This document shows, piece by piece, positions 57,119 through 64,000 of a DNA stretch of 64,000 nucleotides. Source of the stretch: Mycobacterium sp. PO1 (GTDB lineage Bacteria; Actinomycetota; Actinomycetes; Mycobacteriales; Mycobacteriaceae). Position numbers and translations under genes: made by a program. The notes under the pieces are model-generated. The model was not told the origin of the DNA, did not search any database, and saw nothing but the letters and a program-made list of their open reading frames with translations. Within the stretch, counting starts at the first letter, position 1. Each line of letters begins with the position of its first letter. The stretch lies in NCBI RefSeq assembly GCF_017312405.1, contig NZ_BLTG01000036.1:1-64000 (forward strand), given 5' to 3'.

Positions 57119-58509
57119 GCGAGATCTTCTCCGCGCCGTGGTTCTGGTGGGCCATCGCGATCGCGGTGGCACTGCCCATCTCGCTGGTGGTGCTCACCGA
57201 GGTGCACAACGCGCTGCTGCGGCGCGACAGTTATCTGGCCCGGCCGGTGAGCCTGGTGCGCAACTACGTGCTGCCGCTGGGGGCACTGCTGTTGTTGCTG
57301 CTCAAAGCGACCGAGGTGCGCGCCGATGCCACCACCGTGCGGGTGGTGGCCACCGTGCTCGGGTTCGTCGTCCTGGTCCTGCTGCTGTCCGGCCTCAACG
57401 CGACGGTGTTCCAGAGCGCGCCGGAAGGCAGTTGGCGCAAGCGGGTTCCGTCGATCTTCCTCGACGTCGCCCGGTTCGTCCTGATCACCGTCGGTGTCGC
57501 GCTGATCTTCGCGTTCATCTGGGGCGCCAACGTCGGCGGTCTGTTCACCGCGCTGGGCATCGGCTCGATCGTGCTCGGCCTGACGCTGCAGAACTCCGTA
57601 GGGCAGGTCATCTCGGGGCTGCTCGTGCTCTTCGAGCAGCCCTTCGAGATCGGCGACTGGGTCGCCACCCGATGGATCGATGGCGGCCGGGTGGTCGAAG
57701 TGAACTGGCGGGCCACACATCTGGACTCCGGAAACGGTGTCTACGTGTTGCCCAATTCGCTGCTGGCCACCGAGCTGTTCATCAACCGCAGCCTGCCGCG
57801 CGGTGAACACTCGATCGACATCACGACGAAGTTCTCGGCTGCGGATCCACCCGACGCGGTGTGCCGGATGCTGACCGGCCTCGCGCAGCGGGTACCCCAG
57901 CTGCGCGCCGGGGCCGACCCGGTGACCCTCATCGGCGCCACCGGCGAGTACACCACCACCGTTCCGCTGCACACCCCGGCCGAGGACGCCGAGGCCCGGT
58001 CCACCTTTCTGCGCTGGGCCTGGTACGCCGCACGGCGCGAGGAACTCTCGCTCGACGACGTCACCGATGACTTTCCCTCACCTCTGCTGTTCGACGACGC
58101 GCTGCAGGTGGTGGGGCGCAGCCTGCACCTCAGTCGCACCGATCAGGAGCTGGTGCGCGAGCACATCCGGGTGGTCCGCTACGGGGTCGGTGAGATCGTC
58201 CAGGAACGCGGGACCGTCCCGGTGCGGATGATGTTCGTCGTCAGCGGGCAGGTTCGTCTGGAGGTCCGCTCAGGTGGCGCCGTGGTGGGCATCCGCACGC
58301 TCGAGCGCGGCGATTTCCTCGGTCAGACCGCTCTGACCAGAGAGCAGGTCAAGGCCGACGCCCGCGCGCTCGACGAGTTGACCGTGGCGTGGATCGACCG
58401 CCAGAGCATGGAGGCGCTGGTGCTGCGCCGTCCGCTGCTGATGCAGGAGATCGGCCGGGTGATCGAAGAGCGCCGGGCCAGCATGCGCAAAGTGACCGCG
58501 GCGGATTAG
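57115..58509 (+). CDS. MscS mechanosensitive channel with C-terminal cNMP-binding domain
   Basis: A 464-aa fusion. Four or five membrane segments occupy residues 10-190. The pore helix is ALGIGSIVLGLTLQNSVGQV, followed by FEQPFEIGDWVA and the MscS beta domain (VVEVNWRATHLD, YVLPNSLLATE). Residues about 340-450 form a cyclic-nucleotide-binding domain, with EIVQERGTVPVRMMFVVSGQ and GDFLGQTALTRE. The typical phosphate-binding Arg of canonical CNBDs is at the LTREQVKADARALDE region. It is translationally coupled to the cyclase-like gene, so gating may depend on that sensor. Confidence 0.9.
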   Translation: MSEIFSAPWFWWAIAIAVALPISLVVLTEVHNALLRRDSYLARPVSLVRNYVLPLGALLLLLLKATEVRADATTVRVVATVLGFVVLVLLLSGLNATVFQSAPEGSWRKRVPSIFLDVARFVLITVGVALIFAFIWGANVGGLFTALGIGSIVLGLTLQNSVGQVISGLLVLFEQPFEIGDWVATRWIDGGRVVEVNWRATHLDSGNGVYVLPNSLLATELFINRSLPRGEHSIDITTKFSAADPPDAVCRMLTGLAQRVPQLRAGADPVTLIGATGEYTTTVPLHTPAEDAEARSTFLRWAWYAARREELSLDDVTDDFPSPLLFDDALQVVGRSLHLSRTDQELVREHIRVVRYGVGEIVQERGTVPVRMMFVVSGQVRLEVRSGGAVVGIRTLERGDFLGQTALTREQVKADARALDELTVAWIDRQSMEALVLRRPLLMQEIGRVIEERRASMRKVTAAD

Positions 58510-58533
58510 CCCCGGCGCTCAGCCGGACTCCGG

Positions 58534-59826
58534 TCAGCCCCGGCGGTGTCGTCTGCCGTGACCGGGGTCGCCGACCAACGCCTGGCCGAGGAATTCGTCG
58601 GGGCCTTGCACACCCGGAAGAGCGAAGAAGAACCCGCCGCCCACCGGCATGATGTACTCCTCCAACGGTTCACCGGTGAGCCGATTCTGGACCGCCAGGA
58701 AGCCGCGCTCGAGGCTGCGCTGATAGGACACGAACGCCAGGCCCTGATCGAGGCGGCCCGCACCGTCGAAGCTGCGGGCATAGGAGAAGCCGCGGCGCAG
58801 GATCAGACTGTCCTCGGTTTCCGGTGTCCGCGGGTTGGCCAACCGGATGTGGGCGTTCAGCGGAATCCGTTCTCCGCGAGGATCATCGGCGTAGTCAGGG
58901 TCGGCGAATTCGTCGGACATCCCCAGCGGCGCGCCGCTGATCTTCTCTCGGCCGAAGATCTGCTCCTGCTCGATCAGCCGGGTCCGGTCCCAGAACTCGA
59001 CGAACATGCGGATGATCCGCACCGCCTGGTAGGACCCGCCCACTGCCCAGTCCGGCTCAGCGTCGCCGGAACCGACCCACACGTAGCGGTCCATCAGGGC
59101 TTGGTCATCGCTGTCCAGGTTCGCGGTGCCGTCCTTGAAGCCCAACAGGTTTCGGGGGGTGGCGGCGTGTGAGGCGACGCCTGCGCCGCGGGCGTAGCCG
59201 TCGATCATCCAGTGCAGCACCAGGTGTCGTCTGGTGCGCCGCATCAGTTGGCGCAGTGCGAACTGCAGGGTGTCGATGTGCCCGGCTTCCATGGTGAGCA
59301 GCAGGTCACCGTGGGAGAACTTGGGGTCGAGCCGGTCGTTGGCCAGAAACGGCATCTGCACCAGCTCGGCGGGGCGCCGGTCGGCCAGACCGAACCGGCC
59401 GTCGAACAGCGACGCGCCGACGCTGACCACGACCGACAGATCGTCCGGTGGCGGCTCTTCGCCGAGGATGCCCGAGTCGACCGGCGGGTAGGCGGGCCCG
59501 CGCTGCTCGGGCGGCCGGCCCGACATCAGGCCCCGGATCTCGTCGGTGAGCTCGGCGAGCGTGTCCGCCAGCTTCTCCCGGCTGTCGGCGATGACGGTGA
59601 AGGCCGCCATCAGTCCCTGCATTGGCACGGGGATGGCGGTGATGCCCGCTTGGTGAGGTCCCTCGAACGGCACATATCGCGGCGCCGGCGGGCCGGCGGT
59701 GGACGGGCCGTCCTCCGCCGAACACCCGGTCAGCGCCGCGCCGACACCGACCGCCGCACCGGTGCCCAACGCCCCGGTGACGAAATTACGGCGGCTGATG
59801 CCGGATCGCGGCGACTGCGTGCTCAC
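58534..59826 (-). CDS. efeB: Tat-exported Dyp-type peroxidase EfeB
   Basis: A 430-aa haem peroxidase of the deferrochelatase/EfeB type. The N-terminus carries a Tat signal (SRRNFVTGALG) and a lipobox-like LTGC. The GxxDG signature is GFKDGT, the proximal His is in PLNAHIRLANPR and the distal Arg in FSYARSFDG. The GTG start overlaps the efeO stop (GTGA). EfeB works with EfeO in ferrous or haem-derived iron uptake. No EfeU permease is encoded beside it. The C-terminus is His/Arg-rich (GHGRRHRRG). Confidence 0.93.
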   Translation of the reverse strand: MSTQSPRSGISRRNFVTGALGTGAAVGVGAALTGCSAEDGPSTAGPPAPRYVPFEGPHQAGITAIPVPMQGLMAAFTVIADSREKLADTLAELTDEIRGLMSGRPPEQRGPAYPPVDSGILGEEPPPDDLSVVVSVGASLFDGRFGLADRRPAELVQMPFLANDRLDPKFSHGDLLLTMEAGHIDTLQFALRQLMRRTRRHLVLHWMIDGYARGAGVASHAATPRNLLGFKDGTANLDSDDQALMDRYVWVGSGDAEPDWAVGGSYQAVRIIRMFVEFWDRTRLIEQEQIFGREKISGAPLGMSDEFADPDYADDPRGERIPLNAHIRLANPRTPETEDSLILRRGFSYARSFDGAGRLDQGLAFVSYQRSLERGFLAVQNRLTGEPLEEYIMPVGGGFFFALPGVQGPDEFLGQALVGDPGHGRRHRRG

Positions 59827-60746
59827 TGCAGGTTCAGCACTCCGGCGACCTCCGACACGTTCTCCGACAGCCCGGCCAGCTGGGCCTTGAGGGTGTCGAT
59901 GGTCTGCTGGTCGACGGTCACCTCGGGGCAGCGCGGCGAGGGGTACTGGTCATTCGGGGTGCAGTACAGCACCCAGCCGTCGCCGCGACGCAGCGGTTCG
60001 AGCGTCGCGTTGACGTCGGCGAACCCGGCGTTGATCTGCTCCAGCAACTCCGGATCGGCCTGCTGCAACGCCGGTGTCAGGTCCTCGATCGCGGCTTGCG
60101 AGCCCTCGAGGTTGGCGTTGAAGTCCCACAGGTCGGTCTTGGAGTAGCGGTTCTCCTCGCCGGTGATCTTGCCCTCGGAGACCTCCTCGATCAGCTCCGC
60201 TGCCCCCACGGCGACGTCGCTGGGTGCCACCTCGAGCGTCGGCATCTGCTCGTTGAGGGTGGCGATGTTCGCGTCCAACTGGTCCGCGAACTGTGCGCCG
60301 CCGTCGGTCGTGTTCTGCTCGAACAGCAGGTACTCCAGCCGGTGCCAGCCGGTGAAGGCGGGATCGTCGACGCCGGCGAAGTCGTCGACGCGGGCGTCGA
60401 CCAGCCCGTCGATCTCTTCGACGAGCCCGGCCAGCGGCTCGATGCGCTCCCACGGTTCACGAGAGGGGGCGTAGGCATCCTGGGCGGCCTGCAGGTCGCC
60501 GGCCCGCACCGCATCGGTCAGCACCTTGACGGCGGTCACCAGCTGGTCGCTCTGGTCGACGGCGTAGGCCTGGTACTCCTCCGCGGCCTGGGCGACCAGC
60601 GGGTCCGGTGCCGCCGAGGGCTCCGCGCTGGTCTGCGTCGCGGTCTCCGTCTCGGTCGTGGCGGTGTCGGTGTCGGAGCTCGAGCAGCCGGCCAACGCCA
60701 GGCCCAGTGCCAGCGCCGAGATCGGAAGGGCAGTACGCCGTCTCAT
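59823..60746 (-). CDS. efeO: EfeO/EfeM-like imelysin (M75) lipoprotein
   Basis: A 307-aa lipoprotein. The signal peptide ends in the lipobox LALAGCSSS, then a Thr/Glu-rich linker and the M75 domain with the metal motif GWHRLEYLLFEQ and SREPWERIEPLAG. The cupredoxin domain found in E. coli EfeO is missing, which is the EfeM layout. AAGGAGG lies 8 nt before the ATG. It is the first gene of efeOB and has an IdeR-like box 53 bp upstream. Confidence 0.9.
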   Translation of the reverse strand: MRRRTALPISALALGLALAGCSSSDTDTATTETETATQTSAEPSAAPDPLVAQAAEEYQAYAVDQSDQLVTAVKVLTDAVRAGDLQAAQDAYAPSREPWERIEPLAGLVEEIDGLVDARVDDFAGVDDPAFTGWHRLEYLLFEQNTTDGGAQFADQLDANIATLNEQMPTLEVAPSDVAVGAAELIEEVSEGKITGEENRYSKTDLWDFNANLEGSQAAIEDLTPALQQADPELLEQINAGFADVNATLEPLRRGDGWVLYCTPNDQYPSPRCPEVTVDQQTIDTLKAQLAGLSENVSEVAGVLNLQ

Positions 60747-60798
60747 CAAAGGAACCTCCTTGTTCGGGTCGAAAGGCAGGCTAGCGCCCCGGCGGAGA

Positions 60799-60817
60799 TG
60801 AGGGTAGCCACACCTAG
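60799..60817 (-). promoter_or_regulatory. IdeR-like iron box upstream of efeO
   Basis: Read on the minus strand, CTAGGTGTGGCTACCCTCA matches the mycobacterial IdeR consensus TTAGGTTAGGCTAACCTAA at 14 of 19 positions. It lies 53 bp before the efeO ATG, right for iron-dependent repression. The call rests on consensus matching by eye. Confidence 0.55.
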
Positions 60818-60854
60818 GTAAAGAGGACCTTAGTCCCTCGGGTACGGTGTCCGC

Positions 60855-60873
60855 TTAGGCTAGGGTTCGCTAA
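60855..60873 (+). promoter_or_regulatory. IdeR-like iron box upstream of the ferric ABC operon
   Basis: TTAGGCTAGGGTTCGCTAA matches the IdeR consensus at 14 of 19 positions, with both outer TTAGG / CTAA ends intact. It lies 38 bp before the binding-protein ATG, overlapping the expected promoter. With the other box it would give iron-repressed control of both transcripts. Confidence 0.6.
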
Positions 60874-60910
60874 AGCGTCTGAGTAGGGCGCGGGAAAGGA
60901 AGGCCCCCGC

Positions 60911-61924
60911 ATGCGCGCAGGTTGGAGTCGGATCGCCGCAGTCGTCGCCCTCACCGCAGCATTGGGCACCGCTGCTTGCTCGAGCTCTGGCGAGAGCGAC
61001 GAACTGCTCGTCTACAGCGCCCAGCACGAGTCGCTGACCAAGGAGTGGATCGAGGCGTTCACCGCCGAGACCGGCATCCCGGTGACCTACCGCCAAGGCG
61101 GCGACACCGAGATGGGCAACCAGCTGGTGGCCGAGGGGGACGCCTCGCCGGCCGACGTGTTCCTCACCGAGAACTCCCCCGCCATGGCCGCCGTCGAGCG
61201 GGCCGGCCTCTTCGCCGACATCAGCCCCGAGGTCGTCGCACAGGTTCCGGCCCAGTACCGGCCGGCCAGCAACAAGTGGACCGGTGTCGCCGCCCGCGCC
61301 ACGGTGTTCGCCTACAACACCGACCTGCTCACCCCTGAGCAGCTGCCTGCCTCGATGCTGGACCTGCAGCAGCCCGAGTGGCAGGGCCGGTGGGGAGCGC
61401 CGCCGGCGAAGGCCGACTTCCAGGCGATCGTGGCCGCGCTGCTCGAGCTCGAAGGCCCCGAGGTGACCCAGCAGTGGCTGGAGGGCATGAAGGCCAACGC
61501 CAAGATCTACGACAACAACATCACCACGCTCAAAGCGGTCAACAGTGGCGAGGTGGCCGGCGGGATCATCTACCACTACTACTGGTTCCGCGATCAGGCG
61601 GAGACCAAGGAGATCAGCGGCAACACCCAGCTGCACTACTTCCGCAACGAGGACCCGGGCGCCTTCGTCAGCATCTCCGGCGCCGGGGTGCTGGCCTCCA
61701 GCGACAAGCAGGACCAGGCTCAGCAGTTCCTGCAGTTCGTCACCGGCAAGGCCGGCCAGGACGTGCTGCGCACCGGCACCTCCTTCGAATACCCGGTCGC
61801 CAGCGGCGTGGCCGCCAATCCGGCGCTGCCGCCGCTGGCCGACCTGCAGGCTCCGGCGGTCAACCCGTCTGATCTCGATGCGCAGGCGGTGTCGGACATG
61901 ATGACCCAGGACGGTTTGCTGTAG
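60911..61924 (+). CDS. Ferric iron ABC transporter substrate-binding lipoprotein (FbpA-like)
   Basis: A 337-aa periplasmic binding lipoprotein. The lipobox is GTAACSSS, the mature start LLVYSAQHES, and the iron-binding tyrosines lie in YHYYWFRD, as in FbpA/FutA-type proteins. AAGGAAGG precedes the ATG. Its stop abuts the GTG of the permease gene. It diverges from efeO across two IdeR-like boxes. It brings Fe(III), free or after EfeB release, to the permease. Confidence 0.92.
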   Translation: MRAGWSRIAAVVALTAALGTAACSSSGESDELLVYSAQHESLTKEWIEAFTAETGIPVTYRQGGDTEMGNQLVAEGDASPADVFLTENSPAMAAVERAGLFADISPEVVAQVPAQYRPASNKWTGVAARATVFAYNTDLLTPEQLPASMLDLQQPEWQGRWGAPPAKADFQAIVAALLELEGPEVTQQWLEGMKANAKIYDNNITTLKAVNSGEVAGGIIYHYYWFRDQAETKEISGNTQLHYFRNEDPGAFVSISGAGVLASSDKQDQAQQFLQFVTGKAGQDVLRTGTSFEYPVASGVAANPALPPLADLQAPAVNPSDLDAQAVSDMMTQDGLL

Positions 61925-63517
61925 GTGGTCGCTCCGGCCACGTCACCCGACCTCGAGTCGGCACCGCAGCGTCCCCCGGCCGGGTCCCGGCCGGGGGCGG
62001 GTCGTCCCGGCCCGCTGATCTCCACCACCGTCGCGGTCCTGGTCGCCGCCACGTTCATTCCGTTGGGCTATGTGGCCTGGGCGTTCGCGACCACCGGCTG
62101 GGATCAGGCCTATGCCCTGATCGTCCGTCCACGTGTCGGCGAGTTACTGGTGAACACACTGTCGCTGGTCGTGCTGACAGTGCCGCTGTGCATCGTGGTC
62201 GGGGTGGGGGCCGCGTGGCTGGTGGAGCGCACCGACGTTGCGGGCCGGGCGTTGTGGCGCCCGCTGTTCGTGACGCCGCTGGCGGTGCCGGCGTTCGTCA
62301 ACAGTTACGCCTGGCTCGGGATCGTCCCGTCGCTGCACGGGCTGGGGGCCGGCGTGCTGGTCACGACGCTGTCGTACTTCCCGTTCATCTACCTGCCCGC
62401 TGCCGCGACGTTACGCCGGCTGGACCCCACCATCGAGGAGTCGGCGCGCGCGCTGGGCTCCAACTCGGTCGGCGTCTTCGTGCGGGTGGTGGTGCCGCAG
62501 TTGCGGTTGGCCATCCTCGGCGGTGCGTTGCTGATCGGGCTGCACCTGCTCGCCGAGTACGGGGCGTTCGTGATGCTGCGCTTCGAGACCTTCACCACGG
62601 CGATCTTCCAGCAGTTCCAGGCCACCTTCGACGGCCCGGCCGGCAGCATGCTCGCCGGTGTTCTGGTGCTGTGCTGCCTGGTGCTGCTGGTCGCTGAAGC
62701 CGGCGCGCGGGGCAACGCGCGGCTCGCCCGGGTGGGCAGCGGCGCTGCGCGGTCAGTGGTGCCACTGCGCTTGGGCCGCAACCGGATTCCCGCGCTGGTG
62801 GCGTTGGTGGGGCTGGCTCTGCTGGCTCTCGGTGTGCCGCTGTGGACGCTGGCGCGCTGGTTGTGGATCGGCGGGGCCGACGTGTGGACCCTCGGCTCGA
62901 TCGGGCAGGCGCTCACCCAGACGATCGGCCTGGCCGCCGTGGCGGCGGTGGTGACGACCGTGTTGGCCTTCCCGGTCGCCTGGGTGGCGGTGCGCTGCGA
63001 AGGCTTCCTGGCCCGCACGGTGGAGGGGGCCAACTACGTGACGAGTTCGCTGCCCGGCATCGTCACGGCGCTGGCCCTGGTCACGGTGACGATCCGGGTG
63101 GCTCCCCCGCTCTACCAGACTGTCGTCGTGGTGGTCTGCGCGTACGTACTGATGTTCCTGCCCCGCGCGCTGGTCAGCGTGCGAGCCGGCCTGGCGCAGG
63201 TCCCCCTCGGCCTCGAAGAGGCGTCCCGTTCGTTGGGTGTGGCGCCCTGGGCGACGTTCCTGCGGGTCACGCTGCGCCTGACCGCTCCCGCGGCGGCGGC
63301 CGGCGCCTCGCTGGTGTTCGTCGCCGTGGCCACCGAACTCACCGCGACCCTGCTGTTGGCCCCGACCGGGACACGCACGCTGGCGATGGGTTTCTGGTCG
63401 CTGTCCAGCGAGCTGAACTATGCGGGGGCGGCACCGTACGCCCTGGTCATGGTGCTGTTGGCCATGCCGGTCACCATGGTGTTGTTCCGCCAGTCCACGA
63501 AGGCGGCGTCGGTATGA
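61925..63517 (+). CDS. Ferric iron ABC transporter permease (FbpB-like)
   Basis: A 530-aa permease with about 12 helices made of two fused copies of the ABC membrane domain. EAA-type loops are [17 protein letters not shown] in the first half and [18 protein letters not shown] in the second, both contacting the ATPase. The GTG start is the base after the binding-protein stop. The stop overlaps the ATP-binding gene start (ATGA). Fused permeases of this type belong to the FbpB/SfuB family for Fe(III). Confidence 0.92.
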   Translation: MVAPATSPDLESAPQRPPAGSRPGAGRPGPLISTTVAVLVAATFIPLGYVAWAFATTGWDQAYALIVRPRVGELLVNTLSLVVLTVPLCIVVGVGAAWLVERTDVAGRALWRPLFVTPLAVPAFVNSYAWLGIVPSLHGLGAGVLVTTLSYFPFIYLPAAATLRRLDPTIEESARALGSNSVGVFVRVVVPQLRLAILGGALLIGLHLLAEYGAFVMLRFETFTTAIFQQFQATFDGPAGSMLAGVLVLCCLVLLVAEAGARGNARLARVGSGAARSVVPLRLGRNRIPALVALVGLALLALGVPLWTLARWLWIGGADVWTLGSIGQALTQTIGLAAVAAVVTTVLAFPVAWVAVRCEGFLARTVEGANYVTSSLPGIVTALALVTVTIRVAPPLYQTVVVVVCAYVLMFLPRALVSVRAGLAQVPLGLEEASRSLGVAPWATFLRVTLRLTAPAAAAGASLVFVAVATELTATLLLAPTGTRTLAMGFWSLSSELNYAGAAPYALVMVLLAMPVTMVLFRQSTKAASV

Positions 63518-64000
63518 GCGTCGCGGCGACGGTGCAGGGTCTGTCGAAGTCGTTCGGCGGGGCCGCCGTCCTCGACGGCATCGATCTCGACCTGCCCCGG
63601 GGACAGACGACCGCGATCGTCGGATCGTCCGGGTGCGGCAAGACCACGTTGTTGCGGTTGATCGCGGGATTCGAAACCCCGGACGCGGGCAGCGTCGCCA
63701 TCGACGGCACCGTGGTGTCCGGTCCCGGGGTGTTCGTGCCCGCCCACCGGCGCGAGGTCGGCTTCGTGGCGCAGGACGGTGCGCTCTTCCCCCATTTGAC
63801 CGTCGGACAGAACATCGCCTACGGGCTCCCCGGAGTGCGGCGCGGTGGTGCCGTGCGTCGACGGGTCGCCGAACTGCTGGAGACGGTGGCGCTGGATCCG
63901 GCGTTCGCCACCCGGCGCCCCCACCAACTCTCCGGCGGCCAGCAGCAGCGGGTGGCACTGGCCCGGGCGCTGGCCCGCAGCCCCAAGTTGATGCTGCTCG
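63514..64000 (+). CDS. Ferric iron ABC transporter ATP-binding protein, partial (FbpC-like)
   Basis: The first 162 codons are present before the right window edge. Walker A is GSSGCGKTT, the Q-loop is [13 protein letters not shown], and the ABC signature is [15 protein letters not shown]. Walker B lies at the edge (SPKLMLL). The start overlaps the permease stop. It energises Fe(III) import. The C-terminal regulatory domain, if any, is outside the window. Confidence 0.92.
   Translation, partial: MSVAATVQGLSKSFGGAAVLDGIDLDLPRGQTTAIVGSSGCGKTTLLRLIAGFETPDAGSVAIDGTVVSGPGVFVPAHRREVGFVAQDGALFPHLTVGQNIAYGLPGVRRGGAVRRRVAELLETVALDPAFATRRPHQLSGGQQQRVALARALARSPKLMLL

Overview
The window is high-GC actinobacterial DNA that reads as a chromosome segment of a fast-growing mycobacterium (Mycolicibacterium-like). 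The grounds are an MmpS/MmpL pair, a FurA-KatG locus, a monomeric isocitrate dehydrogenase (Icd2), a deazaflavin (F420)-type nitroreductase, a SigF-type promoter, IdeR-like iron boxes, a cyclase/MscS-CNMP pair resembling M. tuberculosis Rv2435c-Rv2434c, and many small mycobacterial secreted proteins of unknown function. No rRNA, tRNA, transposase, integrase or CRISPR array was recognised.

Layout. 0-10 kb: a KstD-like flavoprotein cut by the left edge, with a VOC protein; a TetR repressor with a palindromic operator divergent from an F420-type reductase; a secreted S1 protease; a minus-strand run of carboxylesterase, sterol-desaturase-like protein and DAO-family oxidoreductase; and an MFS exporter. 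9.6-20.6 kb: malQ with an Asp/Gly-rich repeat insert, a metal-hydrolase-like protein/ferredoxin-reductase/SnoaL operon, NUDIX, an LmeA-like protein, a GDSL hydrolase, mycobacterial hypotheticals and a cytochrome P450. 20.9-25.4 kb: an mmpS-mmpL operon followed by three small exported proteins and a hairpin. 25.6-29.3 kb: an MFS transporter, a palindromic tandem repeat, an acyl-CoA-dehydrogenase-like flavoprotein and the first of two paralogous membrane proteins with Pro/Ala-rich tails. 29.7-33.3 kb: ethanolamine permease and ammonia-lyase (eat-eutB-eutC).

33.3-41.1 kb: an XRE regulator, an alpha/beta hydrolase with an Asp nucleophile, a lipoprotein overlapping tex, a sigma-factor fragment, a GT4 glycosyltransferase, and a SigF-type promoter in front of a STAS-ATPase fusion. 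41.1-49.4 kb: katG-furA, a membrane acyltransferase, the second paralogue, a small secreted protein and icd2. 49.6-58.5 kb: a lipoprotein, a cupin, an orphan histidine kinase, an M15-like secreted peptidase, a secreted phosphodiesterase with an acidic linker, a degenerate class III cyclase and an MscS channel with a cyclic-nucleotide-binding domain. 58.5-64 kb: an iron region, with efeO-efeB diverging from an FbpABC-type ferric ABC transporter cut by the right edge. Two IdeR-like boxes lie between them.

How the genes fit together. The clearest functional units are ethanolamine catabolism, peroxide defence (FurA-KatG), iron import (EfeO/EfeB plus FbpABC), lipid or siderophore-like export (MmpS/MmpL with small exported partners), and a membrane sensor/channel pair (cyclase-like protein plus MscS-CNMP). 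The most unusual points are the loss of key catalytic residues in the cyclase, the STAS-ATPase fusion with a SigF-type promoter beside a sigma-factor remnant, the paralogous pair sharing an ALP C-terminus, and several in-frame or intergenic minisatellites.
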